Positions 16,822 through 24,677 of a stretch of DNA of 64,000 bases are shown here, one piece after another. Numbering within the stretch: position 1 is the stretch's first letter; every line of letters begins with the position of its first letter. Under the pieces are notes generated by a model. It saw only the letters and a list, made by a program, of their open reading frames with translations, was not told the origin of the DNA and did no database searches. A program made the position numbers and the translations under genes. Location: assembly GCF_004745825.1 (NCBI RefSeq), contig NZ_SRLA01000006.1:62001-126000 (forward strand), written 5' to 3'. The stretch comes from Hymenobacter fodinae. Its GTDB lineage: Bacteria; Bacteroidota; Bacteroidia; Cytophagales; Hymenobacteraceae.

Positions 16822-17567
16822 ACGCCCTACTCATTGAAGACGAGCCCCTGGCCGCCCAGGCGCTAGCTGCCTTGCTCACCCGCCTACGCCCTGCCACGCG
16901 CATTCTGGCGTCGTTGGGCTCCGTGGAAGAAGCAGTGGAGTGGTTGCAGGAACAGCCAGCACCCGACGTGCTTTTCTGCGATGTTCATCTGTCGGACGGC
17001 AACAGCTTCGATATCTTCCGGCAAGTGGCAGTGCAGGCACCTGTTATTTTCACTACTGCCTACGATGCGTATGCCATCCAGGCCTTTCAGGTGAACAGTG
17101 TGGACTATCTGCTCAAGCCCCTGCAAGCGGCGGCGGTGGAAAAGGCGCTGCAGAAATATGAGACCCGGCACCCGGCTACGCTGCCGGCAGTGGTTGAGAA
17201 TGTGCAGCGTTTGGTGCATACCACGCCCCGCACGCGCTTTCTAGTAAAATCCGGTCAAGCCTTGCAGGCGGTACCCGTGGAGCATGTGGCGTATTTTCTG
17301 GCAGAAGAGGGCGTGGTGTTCCTCGTCACTCACCCCGGCAAACGATTCATCATTGCCGACACCCTCGATCAGCTAGAAGGCCAGCTAAACAATCAAAACT
17401 TCTTCCGGATCAATCGCCAGGTGATTTTGAGTATCGAGGCGGTGCAAGAAATCCGGCCGTACTTCAAAGGCCGCTTGGTGCTGCAGGTAGCTCCCCCTGT
17501 AGCGGGAGAGGCCTTGGTAGTAAGTGCCGGTCGTGCAACAGCCTTCAAGCAGTGGCTTGATTATTAA
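16818..17567 (+). CDS. LytTR-family response regulator
   Basis: A 249-residue regulator: receiver domain (LLIEDEPLA, phospho-acceptor D55 in LFCDVHLSDG, KP in VDYLLKPL) and a C-terminal LytTR DNA-binding domain from about residue 140 (FLVKSGQALQAVPVEHVAYF, then FFRINRQVILS). It overlaps the kinase gene by 4 bases, so the two are coupled and form a two-component system. Targets cannot be read from the sequence; no LytTR repeats were noticed in the following 400 bases. Confidence 0.95.
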   Translation: MNALLIEDEPLAAQALAALLTRLRPATRILASLGSVEEAVEWLQEQPAPDVLFCDVHLSDGNSFDIFRQVAVQAPVIFTTAYDAYAIQAFQVNSVDYLLKPLQAAAVEKALQKYETRHPATLPAVVENVQRLVHTTPRTRFLVKSGQALQAVPVEHVAYFLAEEGVVFLVTHPGKRFIIADTLDQLEGQLNNQNFFRINRQVILSIEAVQEIRPYFKGRLVLQVAPPVAGEALVVSAGRATAFKQWLDY

Positions 17568-18036
17568 TGGGCGGATTCTTCCCGAACGACTTGTTTCGTG
17601 TTTGACAGAAACTAGTCAGCACACAGCGCCCGAGGCAATAGGTCGGTAAACTAGGCCTATGCCGCCAGTCGCTCAGGCTCGTTTACTGACGTCAAGGCGA
17701 CTGTTCGCGGGGACTTGCCTTGAATTGAGGTGCGCTCCGGCCAAGGAGCAAGTGAACCCAGCAGTTCCTCGCTGTCCAGCAGCAATAGGGCAATGATTGC
17801 CAACGAGGGTTGGGGAGATGAAACTAGCAGGTCGGTGTGCATAACAGGTCGGAAGCGAGCAGAATACCCAAAGGTATTCTGCACTTCGGGCTCAAGACCA
17901 GGCAATACAGAGTGGAATTGTGACTAGCAATGAGCGTAGATATAGCTGCACTTTGCAAGGCAGATACCTCATAGCGTAGCGCTAGGCCACTATTGCACAC
18001 GCCAGGTTGCGCAAAAAAAGAATGCAGAAAACCCCT
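17568..18036. other. Gene-free stretch of about 470 bases
   Basis: It separates the LytTR gene from a convergent minus-strand gene. It holds two CTAGGCC motifs (17651, 17983). A short minus-strand frame (17657-17905) lacks the codon pattern of neighbours and any recognisable motif. No hairpin with a T run was noticed. Confidence 0.5.
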
Positions 18037-18468
18037 TCACCCAGTTGGCGTTTGCTGCTGCAGCCACGCTATGGCCTGCTCCCGCGAATCGGCCACGGTA
18101 TAGTGTACCCCACGCTGACGAAGTTGGGAGAGAAAGTCGGCGTAGCCCACATGGGCAAATAGGTCGCGGGGAGGTATCAGGGCGAAGCACCACGCCCCAG
18201 CTGCTTGGGCCCGCGGCAACCAGTTGTAAAGCAACCAAGTGTGATATGATACGGGGAACGCCGGCATGGGCGGCTGCTTAACCAAAATCTTACCCCACCC
18301 AGTGCGCCTCAGGCACACCAGCAGCTGTTCCATAACCGTCTGCGCCGCCGACAGATGCCAAGGTGCCCGTTTCCAAACCACGCGCAGGTACTGTCCGCGC
18401 GCTTCTTCCGCAATCACGGCCAGTGGATTTTCGAAGCATATTGAAGAGGCAGGAAGGAGGGAGCACAT
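18037..18468 (-). CDS. Hypothetical protein, STAS/SpoIIAA-like size and pattern
   Basis: A 143-residue soluble protein: an N-terminal strand-rich part (LRVVWKRAPWHLSAAQTVME), a Trp/Tyr-rich middle (SYHTWLLYNWLPRAQAAG) and a helical end (TVADSREQAIAWLQQ). The pattern recalls small SpoIIAA/STAS-like proteins of Bacteroidota in which the last helix carries an AxxWL motif, but I cannot prove that family. It stands alone between two gene-free stretches. No signal peptide. Confidence 0.55.
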   Translation of the reverse strand: MCSLLPASSICFENPLAVIAEEARGQYLRVVWKRAPWHLSAAQTVMEQLLVCLRRTGWGKILVKQPPMPAFPVSYHTWLLYNWLPRAQAAGAWCFALIPPRDLFAHVGYADFLSQLRQRGVHYTVADSREQAIAWLQQQTPTG

Positions 18469-19249
18469 AGGGACAGGAGGAAAGGGGGTAGAGTGAAATC
18501 TACTGAAAAAGATAGACTATTCTATGTACGCATATTGATTTCAAATAATTGATGTTCAGTAAGTTTTTAATATATTATTTATTATATATTTAAGTTTATC
18601 GTTACCTGAAATTAATCTGATGCCTCTACCCAAGGCACCACCCATGCAATACCGCCCTTCCTAACTCTCATGTCTAGAAGGAGGGGCCTATTTAACCTGG
18701 AAAGTATGGTGATATAGAAAAACCTGGCCCGCACTTCTTGAACACTACCCACTGCTGCACCGTGGCATCCCAATAGGTAGCCATCAGAACGTCTAGGTGT
18801 CATCCTGCGCTCTTACTTACTTGTTATGCCAGACAAGTGAGTGAGGTGCACTCGTACTGCAGCAGCATTTTTTCTATGGCCAGCAGCGTCAGCGGAGGTA
18901 CCGGCATAGCAGTAGCACCTTATCCGGAAAGGCGGCTTGGGGCGAGACTGCGTGCGACTATAGCTGAGAAGTACATAACGATGTTAGCACTAGAATCATA
19001 AGCGGTAAGATAAAGCGGCAAAAAGTCATTGATCTGTTGATATGATGGGTATCACTTCGCGGGCATGCTCACACGGGAACGATCTTCAGTCGTAGCTTCT
19101 AAATGCTGGGCTTGTTAATTGAAAATCAATAATTTATCAAACAAATTCGGTTATTCTTCGTCTTTATTTATGCCGCTTGAGCTTAGGGGCTTGATTAACC
19201 TTATACTCCTAGCGGCACTTCACGCCTTCACTCTTCTCTCAATTCAGCT
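18469..19249. other. Gene-free stretch of about 780 bases, partly very AT-rich
   Basis: Bases 18520-18610 are strikingly AT-rich compared with the flanks. Minus-strand frames around 18612-18803 are short and disagree with each other in frame, which could be the remains of a lost gene, but no family was recognised. The last 200 bases must contain the promoter of the outer-membrane protein gene at 19250; no perfect TAnnTTTG was seen. Confidence 0.4.
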
Positions 19250-19873
19250 ATGAAACAGTTTCTTCTCTCTCTGGCCTTGCTAAGTGGTGTTACCGCTGCA
19301 GCACAGGCCCAATCTACCACCGGGGGCGGCACCCGCTTCGGCCTTAAAGTGGGCGTCGTGGCAGCCTCACTCGCCGGTGACGACAAAGACTTTCAAGGCG
19401 ATGTGCAAAACCGCTTCGGATTTCAAGCTGGCGTCACGACCACCACGACCTTGGGCGTGGGCGGCCTGTTCGAACTGCACCCCGAGCTATTGTATTCCCA
19501 GCGCGGCTACCAGATCGAGGATGTATCCAAAACCACCTTCCACAACATCGACTTGCCGCTCCTAGCTCGCCTCAACGCCGCTGGGTTAGTATTTGAAGTT
19601 GGACCGCAAGTAGGCTACTTGTTCGCGCGTAAAACCAAGTATGATGATTCGGCCATACCAGACGTTACCGCCCGGGGCCAACTTAATAAGCTCCAGTTCG
19701 GCTACATCGTAGGTGTTGGCTACCAACTCGAAAGTGGCCCCAATGTGGGCATCCGCTACAACCGCAGCATCACCAAGCTCTATGATGGCGACGCGGCGCT
19801 GCCCGGAGGTAATAAAATCTACAACTCAGTATTTCAATTCCAGCTGGGCTTTGCCTTCCCCGGCAATAAGTAG
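19250..19873 (+). CDS. Outer-membrane beta-barrel protein (PorT-fold family)
   Basis: A 207-residue exported protein with a clear signal peptide (MKQFLLSLALLSGVTAAAQAQ). The rest shows alternating strands and aromatic ends typical of an 8-stranded barrel of the OMP_b-brl_2 type: FGLKVGVVAASLAG, LFELHPELLYSQRGYQ, NIDLPLLARL, FEVGPQVGYLFA, VGIRYNRSITKLYD, and a C-terminal aromatic strand. These proteins are common in Bacteroidota with no assigned substrate. It is monocistronic with a terminator 19 bases after the stop. Confidence 0.85.
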   Translation: MKQFLLSLALLSGVTAAAQAQSTTGGGTRFGLKVGVVAASLAGDDKDFQGDVQNRFGFQAGVTTTTTLGVGGLFELHPELLYSQRGYQIEDVSKTTFHNIDLPLLARLNAAGLVFEVGPQVGYLFARKTKYDDSAIPDVTARGQLNKLQFGYIVGVGYQLESGPNVGIRYNRSITKLYDGDAALPGGNKIYNSVFQFQLGFAFPGNK

Positions 19874-19891
19874 GCTGTCTTACTTCCCTCG

Positions 19892-19929
19892 AAAAAGTCC
19901 CATTTCCGTCATGGAGATGGGGCTTTTTT
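19892..19929 (+). terminator. Terminator of the outer-membrane protein gene
   Basis: Arms AAAAAG-CCCAT (from 19892) and ATGGG-CTTTTTT (to 19929), separated by mismatched bases and a TTCCGTCATGGAG loop, followed by T residues. Confidence 0.75.
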
Positions 19930-20024
19930 GGCTGCTTAAGCAAGTATATCTAACAAAAAATCTGGCACTTGAAATGATTCGGTTGCTATCAATCTCAGAC
20001 TGTGGACAGATTATCCTGCTATAC

Positions 20025-20087
20025 TGTGCCACCGGCTACGGTTCTGCAGCCAAGAACGTCCTGATTAAGGTGCGCGCCAGCGCCTAG
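20025..20087 (+). pseudogene. Decayed C-terminal remnant of a Bcp-type peroxiredoxin
   Basis: Bases 20025-20079 align without gaps to 13181-13235, the last 55 coding bases of bcp, with 43 identities. In frame this gives ATGYGSAAKNVLIKVRASA against ATDHVSEAKDVLTKLRATI, and both copies end in a TAG stop inside CTAGGCCACT. Nothing recognisable of the first 130 residues remains upstream, where a terminator and the outer-membrane protein gene now sit. It looks like the leftover of a second bcp gene that was truncated from its 5' side. Confidence 0.7.
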
Positions 20088-20130
20088 GCCACTTGTTGCA
20101 GTATTCGGCGCAGCTAGTACTGCCGAGGTG

Positions 20131-20138
20131 TATATTTG
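20131..20138 (+). promoter_or_regulatory. -7 promoter element TATATTTG
   Basis: Perfect match to TAnnTTTG, followed by GCCGCCC as at 29421. It lies 46 bases before the ATG at 20185 and rules out an earlier GTG start at 20128. Confidence 0.6.
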
Positions 20139-20184
20139 CCGCCCGGCGCATCAGTGGCCGGCTGGTTATATACAGTGTGAATTT

Positions 20185-20742
20185 ATGGGAGCTTTATTAT
20201 CTGACATGCTTCAGCGGGCGCAGCGCAGCCGGCGGGTAGTGTCTATTCAAACCAGCGGTGGTACGTTTCTAGGGTACGTGCTCAACCACAACCCAGAGCT
20301 TGTAGTGCTGCGCACCATCACGCGGCAAGGCCTGCTTACGGGCGTCCGCACGCTAAATCTGGGCAACGTTTCGCAGGTGCACTTTGATGATAAGTATGTG
20401 CGCCTGATTGAGTTCAAGGAGCACAACCCAGAGGTAGTGTATGCCCGCCCCGCCGCTCCCGACGGGCTCGACAATCAGTACCTGACTGTGGCAGCCGTGC
20501 TGCAGCGGGCCAGTGAGGTGCGCCAACTAGTGCAGCTGGAAACTCACGCTGATAATGACCTCTACGGGTACATTGAGCGCATCACGGAGGATGAGCTGCT
20601 GGTAGAAGTGTACACTCAATATGGGGAGCCCGACGGCCACACCGTCATGGACCTTGATAACGTGCGCAGCGTAGTGTGGAGCGACGAAGACACGCGCACC
20701 ATCGAGCTACTGCTCCGGCAGCGCGATTCGGAAGCGAAGTAA
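20185..20742 (+). CDS. Hypothetical protein made of two similar Lsm/SH3-like halves
   Basis: A 185-residue cytosolic protein of unknown function. It is built of two related halves: LSDMLQRAQRSRRVVSIQT...GYVLNHNPELVVLRTI (about 5-75) and VAAVLQRASEVRQLVQLET...GYIERITEDELLVEVYT (about 100-180). Each has a helix, then a small beta-barrel-like series (xVxIxT-GxxxGYVxxxxxExxVLxxI) recalling Sm/PRC-barrel folds. The start is the ATG at 20185; an earlier GTG overlaps the -7 element. The fold comparison is an inference from pattern. Confidence 0.7.
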   Translation: MGALLSDMLQRAQRSRRVVSIQTSGGTFLGYVLNHNPELVVLRTITRQGLLTGVRTLNLGNVSQVHFDDKYVRLIEFKEHNPEVVYARPAAPDGLDNQYLTVAAVLQRASEVRQLVQLETHADNDLYGYIERITEDELLVEVYTQYGEPDGHTVMDLDNVRSVVWSDEDTRTIELLLRQRDSEAK

Positions 20743-20829
20743 GTCTACCCTGAAAGTGGCCTAGCACGACTTGCAGCGGAACGGCAGCGCGGTTTCTGCG
20801 TATGTTTCACTTCGCTAATTCCGTTTGTG

Positions 20830-21822
20830 ATGAAGTTTTTATTTGTGCTGCTGGCCTTTGTAGGGGCAATTAGCGCTTCGGCGCAATCCTCAGTTCCCGC
20901 CGCGCTCAATGCCACTCTCGATGGGTACGAGTATCCGTATCCGGTGAAGTATTTGCCTTTGAAGCTCGAGGGGCAGGCCCTGCGCATGGCGTATATGGAT
21001 GTGCCCGCTACTGCTAAAGCCAACGGCCGCACCGTAGTATTGCTGCACGGCAAGAACTTCTTCGGGGCGTATTGGCGCGAAACCATTAAAGCCTTGGCGG
21101 CAGCTGGGTTTCGGGTGGTCGTGCCCGACCAGATTGGGTTCGGCAAGTCAGATAAGCCCGATATCCACTACTCGTTTCACCAGCTGGCCCGCAACACCAA
21201 GCACCTGCTTGATACGCTGGGCGTGCAGAAGACCGTGGTGGTAGGCCACTCCATGGGTGGAATGCTGGCTACACGCTTCGCGCTGATGTACCCGTTGGCC
21301 ACCGAAGAGCTGGTGCTGGAAAACCCGATAGGCCTAGAGGATTACCGCTTAGGCGTGCCATTTCAGTCCGTAGATCAAGCTGAGGCTACCGAGCGCAAGA
21401 GCACGGAGGAGAGTATCCGGAAGTACCACGCCACCTATTACCCCCACAGCTACCCCAAGGCCCACGATGAATGGCTGTTGCCCCTGGCGGCCCAAACTCG
21501 CCACCCCGATTTCCCGAAAGTAGCCCGCGCCAATGCCCTCACGTTTGAGATGATCTACCAGCAGCCCGTGAGCTATGAGTTTGGGCGGGTAGCTGTGCCC
21601 ACACTGCTCATTATTGGGCAAGATGACCGCACAGTAGTGGGCAAGGGGTTGGTGAAAGACCCGAAGGTGCTGGCCACGCTAGGCCAGTATCCGGAGCTGG
21701 GCCGCCGCACTGCCGCACAAATAAAAGGCGCTAAACTAGTGCCGCTGAATGGTATAGGCCACATCCCACACTTAGAGGCGACGCCGCGCTTCCTGGAGGC
21801 TTTGGTGGCGTTCGTGAAATAG
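20830..21822 (+). CDS. Exported alpha/beta hydrolase
   Basis: A 330-residue hydrolase with a signal peptide (MKFLFVLLAFVGAISASAQ). The fold signatures are VVLLHGKNFFGAYW (oxyanion region), the nucleophile elbow GHSMGG (Ser about 141), an acid in LLIIGQDDRTV, and the catalytic His in GIGHIPHLE. It probably works in the periplasm on an ester, amide or similar small substrate. GTG 20827 directly precedes the chosen ATG 20830. It stands alone. Confidence 0.9.
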   Translation: MKFLFVLLAFVGAISASAQSSVPAALNATLDGYEYPYPVKYLPLKLEGQALRMAYMDVPATAKANGRTVVLLHGKNFFGAYWRETIKALAAAGFRVVVPDQIGFGKSDKPDIHYSFHQLARNTKHLLDTLGVQKTVVVGHSMGGMLATRFALMYPLATEELVLENPIGLEDYRLGVPFQSVDQAEATERKSTEESIRKYHATYYPHSYPKAHDEWLLPLAAQTRHPDFPKVARANALTFEMIYQQPVSYEFGRVAVPTLLIIGQDDRTVVGKGLVKDPKVLATLGQYPELGRRTAAQIKGAKLVPLNGIGHIPHLEATPRFLEALVAFVK

Positions 21823-21882
21823 AGACTACTGCAACTATGGCGCGGCTTTAGGTATCTTACCTAGCAACCAACGTAATACGGT

Positions 21883-22209
21883 ATGAAACGCTTATTGCTA
21901 TTGACGATGTGGGGCCTGCCGGGCTTTGTGCTGGCGCAAACTACTGCTCCGCATGGGGTAGGCCTAGGCCAGTATAAACTCAAGGCCAATATGTCAGCCG
22001 GAAAGAAGCAGATACACGAAGCGGCCATCCGGCAAGAGGCGCGCCAGCAATTAGCACCGGGGACGTACGAAAGCCGCCCGAACTCCCTGCAGGTGGCTGT
22101 ACCCGGCTCATCATCCTCATCCATGCCACGTGCTACCACGCCTAATCAGGAGGCACCCGGTGGCGTGGCTCCACTGCCAAAGCAGGAACTCCGTAAGAAG
22201 CGGCCGTAA
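21883..22209 (+). CDS. Small exported hypothetical protein
   Basis: A 108-residue protein with a signal peptide (MKRLLLLTMWGLPGFVLAQ) and a Gln/Ala/Pro/Ser-rich, probably disordered mature part ending in KKRP. No domain is recognised. It is convergent with the next gene, with 50 bases between. Confidence 0.55.
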   Translation: MKRLLLLTMWGLPGFVLAQTTAPHGVGLGQYKLKANMSAGKKQIHEAAIRQEARQQLAPGTYESRPNSLQVAVPGSSSSSMPRATTPNQEAPGGVAPLPKQELRKKRP

Positions 22210-22259
22210 AGGAAATTACTTAGCTCAGGCACTGGCTTAAGAAGGAAATGCTGACGGTG

Positions 22260-22805
22260 TTACCGAAGAAGGATGGTGCCTGGTGAGCGGGGGCTGTGTG
22301 ACGAATTGGGAGGTAGAGTCAGCCAGATATCCACTCTTGTTTCGGGAGCTTCTGGTGTGGGCTTCTGAATGTGGAGTTGCCCAATAGCAACCGGTGCAAT
22401 GCGTAGGGCGGCCGCATCTTCGGTGCTGAGAGTGTGTCCATTGAGGGCAAAAATCAGCGGCCCTCGAAGGCCCAGCCGCCGGCCTACCTGAGCAAAGGTG
22501 CGGCTGCGTACTCGTTTTGGATAAGTGATATTGATGACCCCGAAACGGCTTAGATTTTTTAAGTGAGATGCGCCTGCCTGAGCTTCTGAGTTGCCAGGGT
22601 CTTTGTATACTTCTATTGATTTAATATGCTGAGGGTTAATATTCTGCAAAAGGCCATTGATGATAATGCTAGAATTCAGCACATACACAGGCTCGGAGAT
22701 TTGAACCTGCGGGCGGCTGTACGAGGCGGTTTCCTGGGCGTGACCTGGTAGAGCGATGCAGCCCAATGCCATTAAGCAAAACAGTCGGATAGCAGAGTAG
22801 GTCAT
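22260..22805 (-). CDS. Exported protein with a TonB-receptor plug-like domain
   Basis: A 181-residue protein with a signal peptide (LFCLMALGCIALPGHAQ). The middle (PVYVLNSSIIINGLLQNINPQ, then HIKSIEVYKDPG and FGVINITYPK) has the wording of the plug domain of SusC/TonB-dependent receptors, where an 'INP..I.SIEVLKD' segment and a 'G.INITTK' strand are hallmarks. No barrel follows, so it is a stand-alone plug-like protein of a kind seen in Bacteroidota. Function is unknown. Confidence 0.65.
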   Translation of the reverse strand: MTYSAIRLFCLMALGCIALPGHAQETASYSRPQVQISEPVYVLNSSIIINGLLQNINPQHIKSIEVYKDPGNSEAQAGASHLKNLSRFGVINITYPKRVRSRTFAQVGRRLGLRGPLIFALNGHTLSTEDAAALRIAPVAIGQLHIQKPTPEAPETRVDIWLTLPPNSSHSPRSPGTILLR

Positions 22806-22871
22806 AGAGAGGAATAAATACGTTACAACTAGTTAAGAATCCTCCTGCTGTGCACCCGTAGCACGTAAAAA

Positions 22872-24287
22872 TTAGCTCAGGATGCGCAGGCTTTCTGCCG
22901 AAATCAGCGGGGACGCTTGATAGCGGCCCTCGCGCGGGCCATTTTCGAGGTTAAGCACGCCGCGAGGGCATACGGTAGAGCACAGGCCACAACCCACGCA
23001 GGACGCCCGGATGATGGGCTCACCGCGCTGGGCGTATTGCTTTACATCAATACCCATCTCGCAGATGTTGGAGCAGTTGCCGCAGCTGATGCACTGGGCG
23101 CCGTTGGTAGTAATGCGGAAGCGGGAGAAGTGCTTTTGCAATAGGCCTAGATAAGCGGCCATTGGGCACCCAAAACGGCACCATACGCGGTTGCCCAATA
23201 ACGGGTAAAAGCCCACACCAACTACGCCGGAGAATACCGCGCCAATAGCAAAGCCGTAGAATTTACTCAGGGCATCAACCGGGCTCAGATTATTGAATAG
23301 CCCAATGCTGGAAGCTTGCGGCGTAGTTGCCCAGGCCGGCAGCAACCCCGACACGCCCAGCCACAGCAGCGCGGTTACGAGCACAATGAGTCCGAGGATA
23401 GGGTAGATGAGACGAACTTCCCAGCGCCAAGCCTCCCGGCTCTTATCGGAGAGGTGGCGGTATGGGTCACCGGCAGTTTCGGCTAGCCCCCCGCAACCAC
23501 ACACCCACGAACAGTACCAGCGCTTCCCGAAAAAGTACGTGAGTACGGGCGTGCCCACGAAAGAGATAACCGCGCCCCAGAATACCATAAACACGCCTAG
23601 GCCAGGTCCGCCATCCTTTAGTAAGTAGCTCACGGTGCCCGGAAACAGGTAGTCGTATTTCAGGGGCCAGAAGTAGCTGAAATAGTACTCAGGGCGCTGA
23701 AATGCCAGCAGTAGGCTCGGCAGCAGGTACGCAAATCCAAGCTGAAAGAACATCACCGATACCGTACGGATGCGCTGGTACGGGGAATGGCGGTACTTCC
23801 ACAGGGCCCGACCCCCCATCACCAGAATAGCCAGCGTATAGAATGTGCCGTACAAAAACCACTGGTCGGCGGGACGTTGGCGCAGGGCTTGGCTAAACGG
23901 GTCGAGGGCGTGAATCAGGTTGTTGAGCAGGCCAAAGTTGCCTTGCTCATCTGGGCTGCTAAACCAGTATAGTACCACGTAAAAACCCGTCAGCACCACG
24001 GCCGTCAGCCAGGCTACGTTGCCCCGACTGGTGCTGGCGCGCAGCCATAGGTTATCTTGTTGCACCCCGGCCGGGTGGCTCCCAAACTTGCGCGCCGCCC
24101 ACAATAGAGTACCGCCACTTACCAGGGCCAGCGCTACATACAGGCTTACCCGGGCCTGCCATGGGTCGGCCGCAAAGGCCGCAGGCAGCAGCGCCAACAG
24201 CCCCAGCCCAATAATAGTGAGCAGGATCTTTTCGGTAGCCGGTACGGTGGGCAGCGGAGGTGTTGGGAGGGGAAGGGTGGAGTTCAT
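22872..24287 (-). CDS. Membrane polyferredoxin, NapH/NosR/RdxA-like
   Basis: A 471-residue membrane protein with several hydrophobic helices and four cysteine clusters: CSWVCGC (259-265) and CRFGCP (370-374) at membrane borders, as in NosR/NapH/CcoG proteins, and two C-terminal ferredoxin motifs CISCGNCSNIC (399-409) and CVGCGLCSTVCP (430-440). It would pass electrons across or along the membrane through [4Fe-4S] centres. There is no FMN domain as in full NosR. It is the last gene of an operon with a small His-tailed membrane protein and an FAD oxidoreductase that may feed it. The final acceptor is not encoded in this window. Confidence 0.88.
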   Translation of the reverse strand: MNSTLPLPTPPLPTVPATEKILLTIIGLGLLALLPAAFAADPWQARVSLYVALALVSGGTLLWAARKFGSHPAGVQQDNLWLRASTSRGNVAWLTAVVLTGFYVVLYWFSSPDEQGNFGLLNNLIHALDPFSQALRQRPADQWFLYGTFYTLAILVMGGRALWKYRHSPYQRIRTVSVMFFQLGFAYLLPSLLLAFQRPEYYFSYFWPLKYDYLFPGTVSYLLKDGGPGLGVFMVFWGAVISFVGTPVLTYFFGKRWYCSWVCGCGGLAETAGDPYRHLSDKSREAWRWEVRLIYPILGLIVLVTALLWLGVSGLLPAWATTPQASSIGLFNNLSPVDALSKFYGFAIGAVFSGVVGVGFYPLLGNRVWCRFGCPMAAYLGLLQKHFSRFRITTNGAQCISCGNCSNICEMGIDVKQYAQRGEPIIRASCVGCGLCSTVCPRGVLNLENGPREGRYQASPLISAESLRILS

Positions 24288-24369
24288 AAGTAACAGGGGA
24301 GATGTGCGCCATTAGCTAACCTAGCTAAGGCGCCGCCGCAAGCTGATAGCAACGTGGCCTAGGCCACCC

Positions 24370-24600
24370 TTAGTGGTGATGATGGTGGTGGCCGTCGGAG
24401 GGTTTACCAAACAGGTTGAGCAAAGAGCCTAGCACGTAGAGCACCACCCAGCAGAGGTAAAGCCAGTTGTAGCCGTTGGGCTCGGGTTGGTTCAACAGGT
24501 GAATGACCAACTGAGCGCCCGCACTCATCACGATGCCTACGAGAGCAATGTATTGAAAGCTATTGAGGGCGCTGGGGCGGTAAAGTTTAGAGAAATCCAT
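24370..24600 (-). CDS. Small two-pass membrane protein with a natural C-terminal His6
   Basis: A 76-residue protein (MDFSKLYRPSALNSFQYIAL) with two hydrophobic helices (IALVGIVMSAGAQLVIHLL and WLYLCWVVLYVLGSLLNLF) and the tail GKPSDGHHHHHH directly before TAA. The six codons are a mixture of CAC and CAT, and the tail lies in native context, so it is not a cloning tag. It probably binds a metal such as copper, nickel, zinc or heme iron. It sits between the FAD oxidoreductase and polyferredoxin genes of one operon. The start is the ATG at 24600. Confidence 0.75.
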   Translation of the reverse strand: MDFSKLYRPSALNSFQYIALVGIVMSAGAQLVIHLLNQPEPNGYNWLYLCWVVLYVLGSLLNLFGKPSDGHHHHHH

Positions 24601-24677
24601 GTAGGTACAGCCAGAAGAAGTAAGCACAGCGGGGCACTAAAGCTTGGTACTGCGCGCTGGGCAATCAGGAGAATGCG

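Noticed and set aside
17657..17905. An 82-codon minus-strand frame
   Set aside because: No signal peptide, domain or neighbour-like codon pattern.
18612..18803. A 63-codon minus-strand frame
   Set aside because: Fragments in different frames look vaguely protein-like, but no family is recognisable.
24370..24387. His6 tail as a cloning artefact
   Set aside because: Mixed codons and native operon context argue against an engineered tag.
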